Shown: positions 1 to 5,948, counted from the first letter of the stretch. The stretch is DNA of 13,605 bases from SIG701 sp045123975 (GCA_045123975.1 JBGVKV010000072.1:1-13605), one strand, 5' to 3'. The notes: generated by a model not told the origin, from the sequence alone. Numbers and translations: made by a program.

Positions 1-2
1 AG

Positions 3-380
3 GCCACCAAGCGAAGCTTTGAGCTTGGCGTGGAGGCTGCATCCCAGCCCGGCGCCCGCCTGGGCGACGTTGGCGCCGCCATTGACGGATATGTAACAAA
101 AATGGGTTATTCCACTGTGAAGAAATTCGTCGGACACGGCATCGGTCAGGACCTTCATGAAGATCCTAACGTTCCGAACTTCGGAACACCGGGCCGGGGT
201 GTCCGCCTGTGCAACGGCATGACGATCGCCATTGAGCCGATGGTCAACGCCGGCGGCGCTGGGGTTTACGTCCTCCCCGACGGATGGACGGTGAAAACCA
301 CGGATAAATCCCTGTCTGCTCATTACGAGCATACGGTGGCTCTGACAGCGGACGGCCCGATCCTTCTGACAAAAATCTGA
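3..380 (+). CDS. map: Methionine aminopeptidase type I, 3' part (5' end outside window)
   Basis: Removes the initiator methionine from nascent proteins in the cytosol; a metal-dependent enzyme of the pita-bread fold. The reading frame is open from the first complete codon at base 3, so the true start lies before the window; about 125 residues are present of a usual 250 or so. The metal-site motifs of the C-terminal half are visible in order: GHGIG followed by LHEDP (two conserved histidines), TIAIEPM (metal-ligand glutamate) and YEHTVAL (second glutamate ligand). The stop TGA at 378-380 is followed 21 bases later by the infA start, as usual at the map-infA junction of Firmicute ribosomal operons. 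No frameshift or missing motif is seen in the part present. Confidence 0.96.
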   Translation, partial: ATKRSFELGVEAASQPGARLGDVGAAIDGYVTKMGYSTVKKFVGHGIGQDLHEDPNVPNFGTPGRGVRLCNGMTIAIEPMVNAGGAGVYVLPDGWTVKTTDKSLSAHYEHTVALTADGPILLTKI

Positions 381-401
381 GGCCGAGAGGAGGAGATTCT
401 T

Positions 402-620
402 TTGCCAAAGGATGACGTAATGGAATTTGAAGGTACGGTTGTGGAAGTACTTCCGAATGCGACCTTCAAAGTCAAGCTTCCGAACGATATGATCGTAACC
501 GCCCATATCTCCGGAAAGCTCCGAATGAACTATATTAAGATTCTGCTGGGCGATAAGGTAACGGTCGAGGTTTCTATCTACGATCCTACGAAGGGCAGAA
601 TCACCTGGCGCAGCAAATAA
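402..620 (+). CDS. infA: Translation initiation factor IF-1
   Basis: Small OB-fold factor that binds the 30S A site during initiation. The product is 72 residues, the family's standard length, and nearly all of it is the conserved barrel: MPKDDVMEFEGTVVEVLPNA at the start, then AHISGKLRMNYIKIL and GDKVTVEVS near the middle, ending in GRITWRSK. The start is TTG at 402-404, preceded by a strong GAGAGGAGGAG purine run at 384-394; this codon gives the exact canonical N-terminus and no ATG lies near. It sits 21 bases after map and 34 bases before rpmJ, so it is co-transcribed with both. Confidence 0.97.
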   Translation: MPKDDVMEFEGTVVEVLPNATFKVKLPNDMIVTAHISGKLRMNYIKILLGDKVTVEVSIYDPTKGRITWRSK

Positions 621-654
621 GCTGAGCTTATATTTCTGAAAGGTGGTAGCAACT

Positions 655-768
655 TTGAAAGTAAAGCCTTCCGTTAAGAAAATCTGCGACAAGTGCAAGA
701 TTATTAAGCGCAACGGTCATGTAATGGTCATTTGCGAGAATCCGAAGCACAAGCAGAGACAGGGCTGA
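655..768 (+). CDS. rpmJ: 50S ribosomal protein L36, zinc-ribbon form
   Basis: A 37-residue protein of the large subunit, short enough to be missed by length-limited gene finders. It reads MKVKPSVKKICDKCK and so on to KHKQRQG, and carries the zinc ligands Cys11, Cys14, Cys27 and His32 (C-x2-C-x12-C-x4-H), so it is the zinc-binding (C+) form. The start is TTG at 655-657, with AAGGTGGT at 640-647 as ribosome binding site; translation from it gives the canonical N-terminus. The stop is TGA at 766-768. Its place between infA and rpsM is the standard one in Firmicutes. A low-zinc paralogue lacking these cysteines would have to be elsewhere in the genome. Confidence 0.96.
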   Translation: MKVKPSVKKICDKCKIIKRNGHVMVICENPKHKQRQG

Positions 769-780
769 TAAATCAGCCGA

Positions 781-797
781 ACGCGGAAAAACCGCGT
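781..797 (+). other. Small hairpin in the rpmJ-rpsM spacer
   Basis: ACGCGG (781-786) pairs perfectly with CCGCGT (792-797) across an AAAAA loop. No T-tract follows, so it is not a terminator. It lies 13 bases before the rpsM ribosome binding site, and could be an RNA processing or stability element. The role is a guess; only the pairing is seen. Confidence 0.4.
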
Positions 798-826
798 CAT
801 AAAAACTCAAAAGAGGTGAATAAATA

Positions 827-1195
827 ATGGCTCGTATATCCGGTGTTGATATTCCGAATTCCAAACGCGTCGAGATCGCGCTGACCTATATCTACGGAAT
901 CGGTCTGAAGAGCTCCAAAGATATCCTGGCTAAAACCGGTATCAATCCTGACATCCGTGCAAAGGATCTCACCGAGGACGATATCGCGAAGCTCCGTGAC
1001 GAGATTGAAAATAACTACACCGTAGAAGGTGAACTCCGCCGCGAAGTTGCGATGAACATTAAGCGCCTTGTTGAGACGAACTGCTACCGTGGCATCCGTC
1101 ACAGAAAAGGTCTGCCGGTTCGTGGACAGCGCACTAAGACCAATGCGAGAACTCGTAAGGGTCCCGCTAAGACTATCGCAAATAAGAAGAAGTAA
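827..1195 (+). CDS. rpsM: 30S ribosomal protein S13
   Basis: Head protein of the small subunit that contacts the large subunit and the P-site tRNA. The 122 residues are full length for the family. They start MARISGVDIPNSKRVEIALT, contain the helix-two-turn-helix region TYIYGIGLKSSKDIL, and carry the basic C-terminal tail with RGIRHRKGLPVRGQRTKTNA ending in lysines, which reaches towards tRNA. The ATG at 827 follows AAGAGGTGA at 811-819. The stop TAA at 1193-1195 is followed at once by the rpsK ribosome binding site, indicating tight co-translation with S11. Confidence 0.98.
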   Translation: MARISGVDIPNSKRVEIALTYIYGIGLKSSKDILAKTGINPDIRAKDLTEDDIAKLRDEIENNYTVEGELRREVAMNIKRLVETNCYRGIRHRKGLPVRGQRTKTNARTRKGPAKTIANKKK

Positions 1196-1212
1196 AGGAG
1201 TGACCAAGTTTC

Positions 1213-1614
1213 ATGGCTAAGGCAACTGGCGCAAAGAAAGTAATCAAGAAACGCCGCGAGCGTAAAAATATTGAGAAGGGAACTGCGCACATCAGCTCTA
1301 CCTTCAACAACACGATCGTGACCATCACGGACACTGCCGGAAACGCAATCAGCTGGGCATCTGCCGGCGAAATGGGTTTCAAGGGTTCCAGAAAATCTAC
1401 TCCTTATGCCGCTCAGACCGCTGCTGAGGTTGCAGCTAAGGCTGCCGTTGAGCACGGTATGAAGACCGTTGAAGTGTTTGTAAAGGGCCCCGGTCCGGGA
1501 CGTGAGTCCGCAATCCGCGCTCTGCAGACTGCCGGTCTGGACATCACCCTGATCCGCGATGTAACCCCGATCCCGCACAACGGCTGCCGCCCTCCGAAGC
1601 GCAGACGTGTTTAA
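1213..1614 (+). CDS. rpsK: 30S ribosomal protein S11
   Basis: Platform protein of the small subunit that binds 16S rRNA next to S6/S18 and the Shine-Dalgarno helix. The product has 133 residues. After a lysine-rich N-terminus come the family motifs GTAHISSTFNNTIVTITD, SAGEMGFKGSRKSTPYAAQ, VFVKGPGPGRESAIRALQ and the C-terminal TPIPHNGCRPPKRRRV. The ATG at 1213 follows AAGGAG at 1195-1200, which overlaps the end of rpsM. rpsD follows after 23 bases. Nothing is unusual. Confidence 0.98.
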   Translation: MAKATGAKKVIKKRRERKNIEKGTAHISSTFNNTIVTITDTAGNAISWASAGEMGFKGSRKSTPYAAQTAAEVAAKAAVEHGMKTVEVFVKGPGPGRESAIRALQTAGLDITLIRDVTPIPHNGCRPPKRRRV

Positions 1615-1637
1615 TTGAAATAGGAGGATAAATCAGT

Positions 1638-2264
1638 ATGGCTAGATATACAGGACCTTCCTGCAAGCTCTGCCGCAGAGAAGGCAAAAAGCTGTTCCTG
1701 AAGGGCGATCGCTGCCTGAGCGATAAGTGTGCTGTAGCTAAGCGCCCCAACGCGCCCGGCCCTCACACCCAGGCCCGTAAGTCTGTGAAGGAGTACGGTC
1801 TCCAGCACAGAGAGAAGATGACTGCACGCCGTTACTATGGCGTACTCGAGAACCAGTTCCACACCTACTACGAGAGAGCCGACAAACAGGAAGGCGTAAC
1901 CGGTGCAAACCTTCTGAGCCTGCTTGAGCGTCGTCTGGACAACGTAGTATACAGAATCGGTCTCGCAAGCAGCCGTAAAGAGTCCCGTCAGCTGATCCGT
2001 CACGCTCACTTCACTCTGAATGGCAAGAAGGTAGACATTCCTTCCATCATTCTGAAGGTTGGCGATGTGATCGCACTGAAGGATAAGTCCCGCTCTTCTG
2101 CTAAGTTCAAGGCTTTGGCTGAGCAGATGGAAGCTGTAATTACTCCCAAGTGGCTGGAAGTAGACAAGGATAACTTCTCCTGCAAGGTAATCGCAATTCC
2201 TCAGAGAGACGATATCGACTTCCCGTTCGAGGAGCAGCTTATCATCGAGCTTTATTCCAAGTAA
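1638..2264 (+). CDS. rpsD: 30S ribosomal protein S4, zinc-binding form
   Basis: Primary 16S rRNA-binding protein that nucleates 30S assembly; in several bacteria it also represses its own operon. The product is 208 residues, full length. The N-terminal domain has four cysteines (Cys9, Cys12, Cys26, Cys31) in a C-x2-C...C-x4-C zinc-binding pattern. The S4 RNA-binding domain runs from about residue 97 (LLERRLDNVVYRIGLASSR) to about 160. The C-terminus is the conserved FPFEEQLIIELYSK. The ATG at 1638 follows TAGGAGGA (1621-1628). In this genome rpsD lies inside the ribosomal operon between rpsK and rpoA, as in Clostridia, rather than as a separate unit as in Bacillus. Confidence 0.98.
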   Translation: MARYTGPSCKLCRREGKKLFLKGDRCLSDKCAVAKRPNAPGPHTQARKSVKEYGLQHREKMTARRYYGVLENQFHTYYERADKQEGVTGANLLSLLERRLDNVVYRIGLASSRKESRQLIRHAHFTLNGKKVDIPSIILKVGDVIALKDKSRSSAKFKALAEQMEAVITPKWLEVDKDNFSCKVIAIPQRDDIDFPFEEQLIIELYSK

Positions 2265-2424
2265 TAACCTGCCGGCGGTGTCTTGAATATCCCGGTAGGT
2301 ACGCTCCCCTGAAGGGCAGGGCTGCGTAAACGATCCGGTGTAGCGCACACCCCATGGCAAAAATCCGTCTTACCCAGCAAATTTTGTGGATTTGCATACA
2401 AGAATAAACGGAGGGTTATTATAA
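2265..2424 (+). promoter_or_regulatory. Structured rpsD-rpoA spacer, candidate RNA element
   Basis: This 160-base spacer is much longer than the others in the operon (17-58 bases). An imperfect hairpin is seen at 2300-2328: TACGC (2300-2304) with GCGTA (2324-2328), a 2x2 internal loop, then CCCT (2307-2310) with AGGG (2318-2321) around a 7-base loop. CCTGCC (2268-2273) could instead pair with GGCAGG (2315-2320). Further hairpins are GGTGT/ACACC (2337-2351) and GCAAAT/ATTTGC (2377-2395). The rpoA ribosome binding site GGAGGG is at 2410-2415. No T-tract follows any stem, so I see no terminator, and I see no convincing sigma-A promoter. An S4-binding autoregulatory or processing element is possible but inferred. 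Confidence 0.4.
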
Positions 2425-3396
2425 ATGATTGAAATTGAAAAGCCGAATATTACGACAGTAAATCTGTCGGAAGATGGCCGAAACGGTAAATTTATTGTTG
2501 AGCCTCTGGAGAGAGGTTACGGGGTTACCCTCGGAAACTCCCTCCGCCGTGTACTGCTCAGCTCTCTGCCCGGTGTGGCTGTAACCAGCATCAAGATCGA
2601 CGGCGTTCTGCACGAGATCTCCACCATCACCGGTGTGAAAGAGGACGTATGTGAGATCGTTCTGAACGTTAAGGGTATCACCGCGAAACTGCACGGCGAT
2701 TCTCCCAAGATGGCAGTAATCGATATGACCGGTCCCTGCGTAGTCACCGCCGGTGACATCAACCAGGATGCCGATCTGGAGATTCTGAATCCCGATCATC
2801 ACATCGCAACTCTGGGCGAGAACGTTCGCTTCTATATGGAACTGACCATCGACCACGGTCGCGGTTACGTTTCTCAGGAGAAGAACAAGCAGCTGTACAC
2901 CCAGGCTAATCAGGGTGCATCCGCTCCTATCGGCACCATTTTCACCGACTCTATTTACACGCCTGTTTACAACGTAAACTACACCGTGGAAAATACCCGT
3001 GTCGGTTCGAATACGGACTACGATAAGCTGACGCTGGATGTTCTTACCAACGGCACGATCTCTGCCAAGGAAGCGATTTCGCTTGGCGCCAAGATACTCA
3101 ACGAGCATCTCAATTTGTTCGTCGATCTTTCCGACGAGGCAAAGAACGCTGAAATTATGGTTGAGCGTGAAGAGACAATCAAGGAGAAAGTCCTTGAGAT
3201 GACCATTGAGGAGCTTGACATGTCTGTACGTAGCTTCAACTGCTTGAAGCGCGCAGGCATCGACACGGTTGAAGACCTTACCAACCGTACGGAAGAGGAT
3301 ATGATCAAGGTCAGAAACCTCGGTAAGAAGTCGCTGGAAGAGGTCATTCTTAAGCTGCACTCCCTCGGCTTGGAACTCAAGAAAGAGGAAGAGTGA
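2425..3396 (+). CDS. rpoA: DNA-directed RNA polymerase subunit alpha
   Basis: The alpha subunit dimerises to scaffold assembly of RNA polymerase, and its C-terminal domain reads UP elements and contacts activators. The product is 323 residues, within the usual 310-330. The N-terminal domain (about 1-232) shows KFIVEPLERGYGVTLGNSL with RRVLLSSLPG, and VEREETIKEKV marks the linker. The C-terminal domain (about 258-315) has the DNA-contacting residues Arg269, Asn272 and Cys273 in VRSFNCLKRAG, and NLGKKSLEEV at 298-307. The ATG at 2425 follows GGAGGG (2410-2415). It is followed by rplQ in the conserved alpha-operon order. Confidence 0.98.
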   Translation: MIEIEKPNITTVNLSEDGRNGKFIVEPLERGYGVTLGNSLRRVLLSSLPGVAVTSIKIDGVLHEISTITGVKEDVCEIVLNVKGITAKLHGDSPKMAVIDMTGPCVVTAGDINQDADLEILNPDHHIATLGENVRFYMELTIDHGRGYVSQEKNKQLYTQANQGASAPIGTIFTDSIYTPVYNVNYTVENTRVGSNTDYDKLTLDVLTNGTISAKEAISLGAKILNEHLNLFVDLSDEAKNAEIMVEREETIKEKVLEMTIEELDMSVRSFNCLKRAGIDTVEDLTNRTEEDMIKVRNLGKKSLEEVILKLHSLGLELKKEEE

Positions 3397-3399
3397 TTC

Positions 3400-3415
3400 G
3401 CACCAAACTGGGTGC
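3400..3415 (+). other. Small hairpin in the rpoA-rplQ spacer
   Basis: GCACC (3400-3404) pairs with GGTGC (3411-3415) around a 6-base loop, just after the rpoA stop and before the rplQ ribosome binding site. There is no T-tract. It may aid mRNA processing, but only the pairing is seen. Confidence 0.3.
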
Positions 3416-3446
3416 ATAAATAGTTTTGCAAAGGAGGACATAGACA

Positions 3447-3821
3447 ATGCCCGGTACCAGAAAACTTGGAAGACCTACCGCTCATAGAAATTCTATGCTG
3501 CGCGGCATGGTTACCTATCTGATAGAAAACGGTTCCATTGAGACTACTCTCACCCGTGCAAAGGAAGTACGTTGCATCGCTGAGAAGATGGTTACTCTTG
3601 GCAAGAAAAATACTCTTGCTAGCCGCCGTGCTGCTCTCGCTTACATCACTAAGGAGGATGCAGTTTCCAAACTGTTCAACGTAATCGCTCCTAAGTATGC
3701 AGAGATCAGCGGTGGTTACACCCGCATCTACAAGCTCGGACCCCGTCGCGGCGACGGCGCTGAGATGGCTCTGATTCAGTTCGTTGAGCCCGCAGCAAAG
3801 GCTGACGAGGAAGCAAAGTAA
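3447..3821 (+). CDS. rplQ: 50S ribosomal protein L17
   Basis: Large-subunit protein near the exit tunnel and the last gene of the ribosomal operon. The product is 124 residues, full length for the family. It starts MPGTRKLGRPTAHRNSMLRG, has the conserved SIETTLTRAKEVRCIAEKM, and near the end GGYTRIYKLGPRRGDGAEMA, followed by a short acidic tail. The ATG at 3447 follows AAGGAGGA (3431-3438). The intrinsic terminator at 3846-3881 follows the stop by 24 bases and ends the operon. Confidence 0.98.
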   Translation: MPGTRKLGRPTAHRNSMLRGMVTYLIENGSIETTLTRAKEVRCIAEKMVTLGKKNTLASRRAALAYITKEDAVSKLFNVIAPKYAEISGGYTRIYKLGPRRGDGAEMALIQFVEPAAKADEEAK

Positions 3822-3845
3822 TTTGCAAGTTGCTTGATGCATAAT

Positions 3846-3881
3846 AAAACCTCCCCACGGTTATCCGCGGGGAGGTTTTTT
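3846..3881 (+). terminator. Intrinsic terminator of the ribosomal operon
   Basis: AAAACCTCCCC (3846-3856) pairs perfectly with GGGGAGGTTTT (3869-3879). An inner CGG/CCG closes on a TTAT loop, and a run of six T (3876-3881) follows. It lies 24 bases after the rplQ stop and is a textbook strong rho-independent terminator. Confidence 0.95.
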
Positions 3882-3886
3882 CATAG

Positions 3887-3917
3887 AAAACCCCGGACAC
3901 CTGAGGAGCCCGGAGTT
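3887..3917 (-). terminator. Terminator of the HTH regulator gene
   Basis: Read on the minus strand, AACTCCGG and CCGGGGTT pair with a single mismatch around a 13-base loop, and TTTT follows at 3890-3887. The stem overlaps the gene's TAA stop (3918-3916). It lies next to the plus-strand rplQ terminator, so the two converging units are separated. Confidence 0.7.
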
Positions 3918-4116
3918 ATTTTTTGTATTGAATTAAATCCGATATGTCACAATCGAGGGCATCGCACATACGGTCGAGAATATCGCTGTCATAACGGACA
4001 ACCTTGTTCTTGTAATAATTGTCCACGATTTGAAATCGGATTCCGGTGCGCTTGGCCAGCTCATAGCGAGTAATGCCATGGGAATCCAAAAAAGCATCCA
4101 GTGTCAGTCGAATCAC
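3916..4116 (-). CDS. Small Cro/C1-type HTH transcriptional regulator
   Basis: A 66-residue protein that is essentially a single five-helix XRE/Cro-C1 DNA-binding domain, with no room for a ligand domain. The HTH runs from about residue 15 to 60: TRYELAKRTGI is helix 2, RFQIVDNYYKNKVVR is helix 3 with its turn, and LDRMCDALDCDISDLI the closing helices. This is a common small Firmicute family. The start is GTG at 4116-4114, seven bases after a GGGAG motif (4128-4124); no ATG fits. It is divergent from the SLOG gene, and their promoters share 4133-4206. By analogy with other divergent Cro-like regulators it probably represses its own and the neighbour's transcription; that is inference. Its target and signal are unknown. 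Confidence 0.88.
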   Translation of the reverse strand: MIRLTLDAFLDSHGITRYELAKRTGIRFQIVDNYYKNKVVRYDSDILDRMCDALDCDISDLIQYKK

Positions 4117-4139
4117 CGTATCACTCCCTTTCTGTATAT

Positions 4140-4168
4140 ATTCTAATAGATGTATACTTCGTTGACAA
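4140..4168 (-). promoter_or_regulatory. Sigma-A type promoter of the HTH gene
   Basis: On the minus strand TTGTCA (4168-4163), a 17-base spacer, and TAGAAT (4145-4140). Its -35 box overlaps the -35 box of the divergent plus-strand promoter by five bases, so polymerase can probably occupy only one of the two at a time. The predicted start of transcription is near 4133, leaving a short leader with the GGGAG ribosome binding site. Confidence 0.7.
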
Positions 4169-4190
4169 TTACCATATTAAAGTGTATACT
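4162..4190 (+). promoter_or_regulatory. Sigma-A type promoter of the SLOG gene
   Basis: TTGACA (4162-4167), a 17-base spacer and TATACT (4185-4190): a perfect -35 box, ideal spacing and a -10 with one mismatch. It is intrinsically strong, which suggests that expression is held down by a repressor. The -10 lies inside one of the repeated TGTATACTT elements. Confidence 0.8.
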
Positions 4191-4221
4191 TATATAAATA
4201 TATACAGGCGGAGGGGAAATT

Positions 4222-4575
4222 ATGAAGCTATTGATCGCGGGCTCCAGGAGTATTATGGAATTTGATCTTACGGCGTACGTACCCCCTGATACGGAGCTTA
4301 TCATCAGTGGCGGGGCAAAAGGTGTCGATGCCTTGGCGGAACAGTATGCGGATGAACACCGCATCTCGAAACTTATCCTGCACCCCCGGTACGATTTGTA
4401 TGGCAAAGCGGCACCGTTGAAAAGGAACGAAGCGATGGTGGAATTGGCGGACTACGTTCTTGTTCTATGGAACGGTACGTCCCGCGGGACGAAACATACG
4501 ATGGAATATGCGCGGGCAATGGGGAAACCAATCACCGTTGTTCGGTGCGAAAACTCAGTTCCATCCCCTAAATAA
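4222..4575 (+). CDS. SLOG-superfamily protein, DUF2493 type
   Basis: A 117-residue Rossmann-like protein of the SLOG superfamily (YspA/cpYpsA-related, DUF2493), whose members are thought to bind nucleotides or nucleotide-derived ligands. The motifs are in order: MKLLIAGSRS at the N-terminus; SGGAKGVDALAEQYA, the glycine-rich phosphate-binding loop typical of SLOG; KAAPLKRNEAMVELADYVL; and the C-terminal WNGTSRGTKHTMEYA with GKPITVV. No other domain, signal peptide or membrane segment is present. The ATG at 4222 follows GGAGGGG (4210-4216). It has its own strong promoter, is divergent from a Cro-like regulator, and ends at a hairpin terminator (4598-4631). The biochemical role is unknown; relatives occur near mobile elements and stress or defence genes, but nothing else here points to defence. 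Confidence 0.85.
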   Translation: MKLLIAGSRSIMEFDLTAYVPPDTELIISGGAKGVDALAEQYADEHRISKLILHPRYDLYGKAAPLKRNEAMVELADYVLVLWNGTSRGTKHTMEYARAMGKPITVVRCENSVPSPK

Positions 4576-4583
4576 TTAAAAAA

Positions 4584-4625
4584 GTTTTTGTGGGGTGTGG
4601 GGAACTTTTTTCAAAAAGCTCCCCA
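4584..4625 (-). repeat. Palindromic intergenic repeat, copy 1
   Basis: Read on the minus strand it has, in order, TGGGGA, CTTTTTGAAAAAAG, TTCCCC, CACCCC and CAAAAAC. Copy 2 after groEL (8173-8223) has the same blocks in the same order and spacing: TGCGGGGGAA, CTTTTTGCAAAAAG, TTCCCC, CACCCC, CAAAAAC. Both lie directly 3' of a gene in the same orientation relative to that gene. The family is probably dispersed through the genome, which this window alone cannot show. Confidence 0.6.
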
Positions 4626-4631
4626 TTTTTT
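4598..4631 (+). terminator. Terminator of the SLOG gene, overlapping the alsT end
   Basis: TGGGGA (4598-4603) pairs with TCCCCA (4620-4625), and after an A/C mismatch CTTTTT pairs with AAAAAG, followed by six T (4626-4631). Termination is therefore favoured on the plus strand. The right arm is also the last codons and TGA stop of the convergent symporter gene. The hairpin belongs to the repeat described at 4584-4625. Confidence 0.8.
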
Positions 4632-5948
4632 CGTCCTCCCAATCCATAATAGGCATAACACGTTCAGGCAGGTCATCAGCGAGATCACCAGATCCCCGAT
4701 CTGCCACATCATCCCCGGTGAGATCACGGACCCGATCAGAATGGCGCAAACAGACATCGTTAGATAGATCCTCCTCGCCGTGCGCCCGGGCAGGAAGTAC
4801 CGCAGTGCTTCCATACCGTAGCAGCTCTGACAGACCACGGTGGCAAAAGCAAACAGCACAATGGCGATCCGCAAGATCCAGCCCGCCAGAGATGCCAGCC
4901 ACGGCCCGCCAATGCTTTCGCACAGCCCGCTGTATGCCGCCAGCGACAATTCGATTCCGTCCAAGCCCCGTGTATTCGTATAGAGAAGAATTACCAGCGC
5001 CGTCAGCGTGCAGAGAAGTATCGTGTCCGCAAACACCTCGAAAATTCCGAGACATCCCTGATGATGGGGGCTGGGTGTGTCCGCCGACGCGTGGGCTGTG
5101 GGAGACGTGCCGCATCCCGCTTCATTGGAAAAGATGCCCCTCGTGATCCCAAAGCGAACGGCACGGCTGATGCCGAAGCCGGCAAGGCCGCCCACCGCCG
5201 GCTGCAGACCCCAGGCTTCCTCCCAAATCAGCCGCAGAACCGACGGGATCCGGCCGGCGTTAGCCGCAAGAATCAAAAGGGATAACCCCACGTACAGAAT
5301 GCTCAGTGCGGGTATCATATACATGCTCAAGGCAGACACCTGCTTCGTGCCGCCGTAGGACGCCGCCACAGCCAGTGCGGCAAAGAGGATCCCGAAGAGA
5401 AGCGGCGGCAGGGGCACGCAGGAAACCGCAGCCCGCACCTGAATGATGTTTCCCGTCAAAAGAGCATTGGCGGTGCAGAGCAGTGCAAAGGTGCCGCCGA
5501 TGAGAATGGCACATCGCCGCCCCCTCCCGGTGCGGGCTGTCGCGGACAAGGCGTCCCGCATATAATACATAGCCCCGCCGAAGTAGGCGGTTTTTCCGTT
5601 TTCCGTGCGATACCGCCGCCATCGCACTGCCAGAGATACCTCCACGTATTTGACGCTCATGGCGGCAAGGGCGCCGAGAAGCATCCATAAAACGGCACCG
5701 GCTCCTCCCGCCACGATGGCAGTAGCCACGCCGGCCACGTTCCCCACGCCCAGCGTGCCTGCCAGAGCCATGGTCAAAGCGGCTACCGGGGAGGATCCGC
5801 CGGCGGTAGCGGCAACCCGCAGGTCCTTAACGAATCGGATGGGATGGAGGAAGTAAAAGAACCGCATCCGGATGCCAAACCACAGCCCGGCTATCAGCAG
5901 AAGGGCAGGGGTAATAACGCCGGACAACACAGACAGCATGATTTCCAA
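4611..5948 (-). CDS. alsT: Sodium:alanine/glycine symporter (AGCS/AlsT family)
   Basis: Inner-membrane transporter that couples uptake of alanine or glycine to sodium. The product is 445 residues, slightly short for a family of about 450-500, with about ten hydrophobic segments. Family motifs are GTLGVGNVAGVA (64-75), GGAMYYM (124-130), GNIIQ (166-170) and the signature RGIFSNEAGCGTSPTAH (270-286). The start is best placed at TTG 5948-5946: AAAGGAG (5966-5960) lies 11 bases upstream, against 20 bases for the in-frame ATG three codons later. The C-terminal KKWGAF and the stop are encoded inside a palindromic repeat. It is convergent with the SLOG gene and divergent from groES. Alanine versus glycine specificity cannot be told. 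Confidence 0.93.
   Translation of the reverse strand: MEIMLSVLSGVITPALLLIAGLWFGIRMRFFYFLHPIRFVKDLRVAATAGGSSPVAALTMALAGTLGVGNVAGVATAIVAGGAGAVLWMLLGALAAMSVKYVEVSLAVRWRRYRTENGKTAYFGGAMYYMRDALSATARTGRGRRCAILIGGTFALLCTANALLTGNIIQVRAAVSCVPLPPLLFGILFAALAVAASYGGTKQVSALSMYMIPALSILYVGLSLLILAANAGRIPSVLRLIWEEAWGLQPAVGGLAGFGISRAVRFGITRGIFSNEAGCGTSPTAHASADTPSPHHQGCLGIFEVFADTILLCTLTALVILLYTNTRGLDGIELSLAAYSGLCESIGGPWLASLAGWILRIAIVLFAFATVVCQSCYGMEALRYFLPGRTARRIYLTMSVCAILIGSVISPGMMWQIGDLVISLMTCLNVLCLLWIGRTKKWGAF

Larger units (their letters stand above)
4133..4206. promoter_or_regulatory. Repeated TGTATA half-sites, candidate operators
   Basis: Four related sites lie around the two divergent promoters: TGTATATA (4133-4140), TGTATACTT (4151-4159), TGTATACTT (4183-4191) and TATATACA (4199-4206). 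The two outer copies are an inverted pair; the two inner ones are identical 9-mers spaced 32 bp apart (about three helical turns), each holding the palindrome GTATAC. Both pairs are centred near 4170, where the -35 boxes overlap. The inner right copy covers the plus-strand -10, and the inner left copy lies in the minus-strand spacer. They are likely binding sites for the adjacent HTH protein, but this is inferred from position only. Confidence 0.55.

Noticed and set aside
2354..2407. 17-codon frame (MAKIRLTQQ...) ending just before the rpoA ribosome binding site
   Set aside because: No ribosome binding site precedes its ATG, and no known leader peptide matches. Probably chance, though conservation in relatives would reopen it.
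2419..3447. 342-residue open frame on the minus strand opposite rpoA
   Set aside because: Fully antisense to rpoA, with no family resemblance. Similar antisense frames lie opposite rpsD (1611-2360) and the right-hand operon (10272-11288) and are rejected for the same reason.
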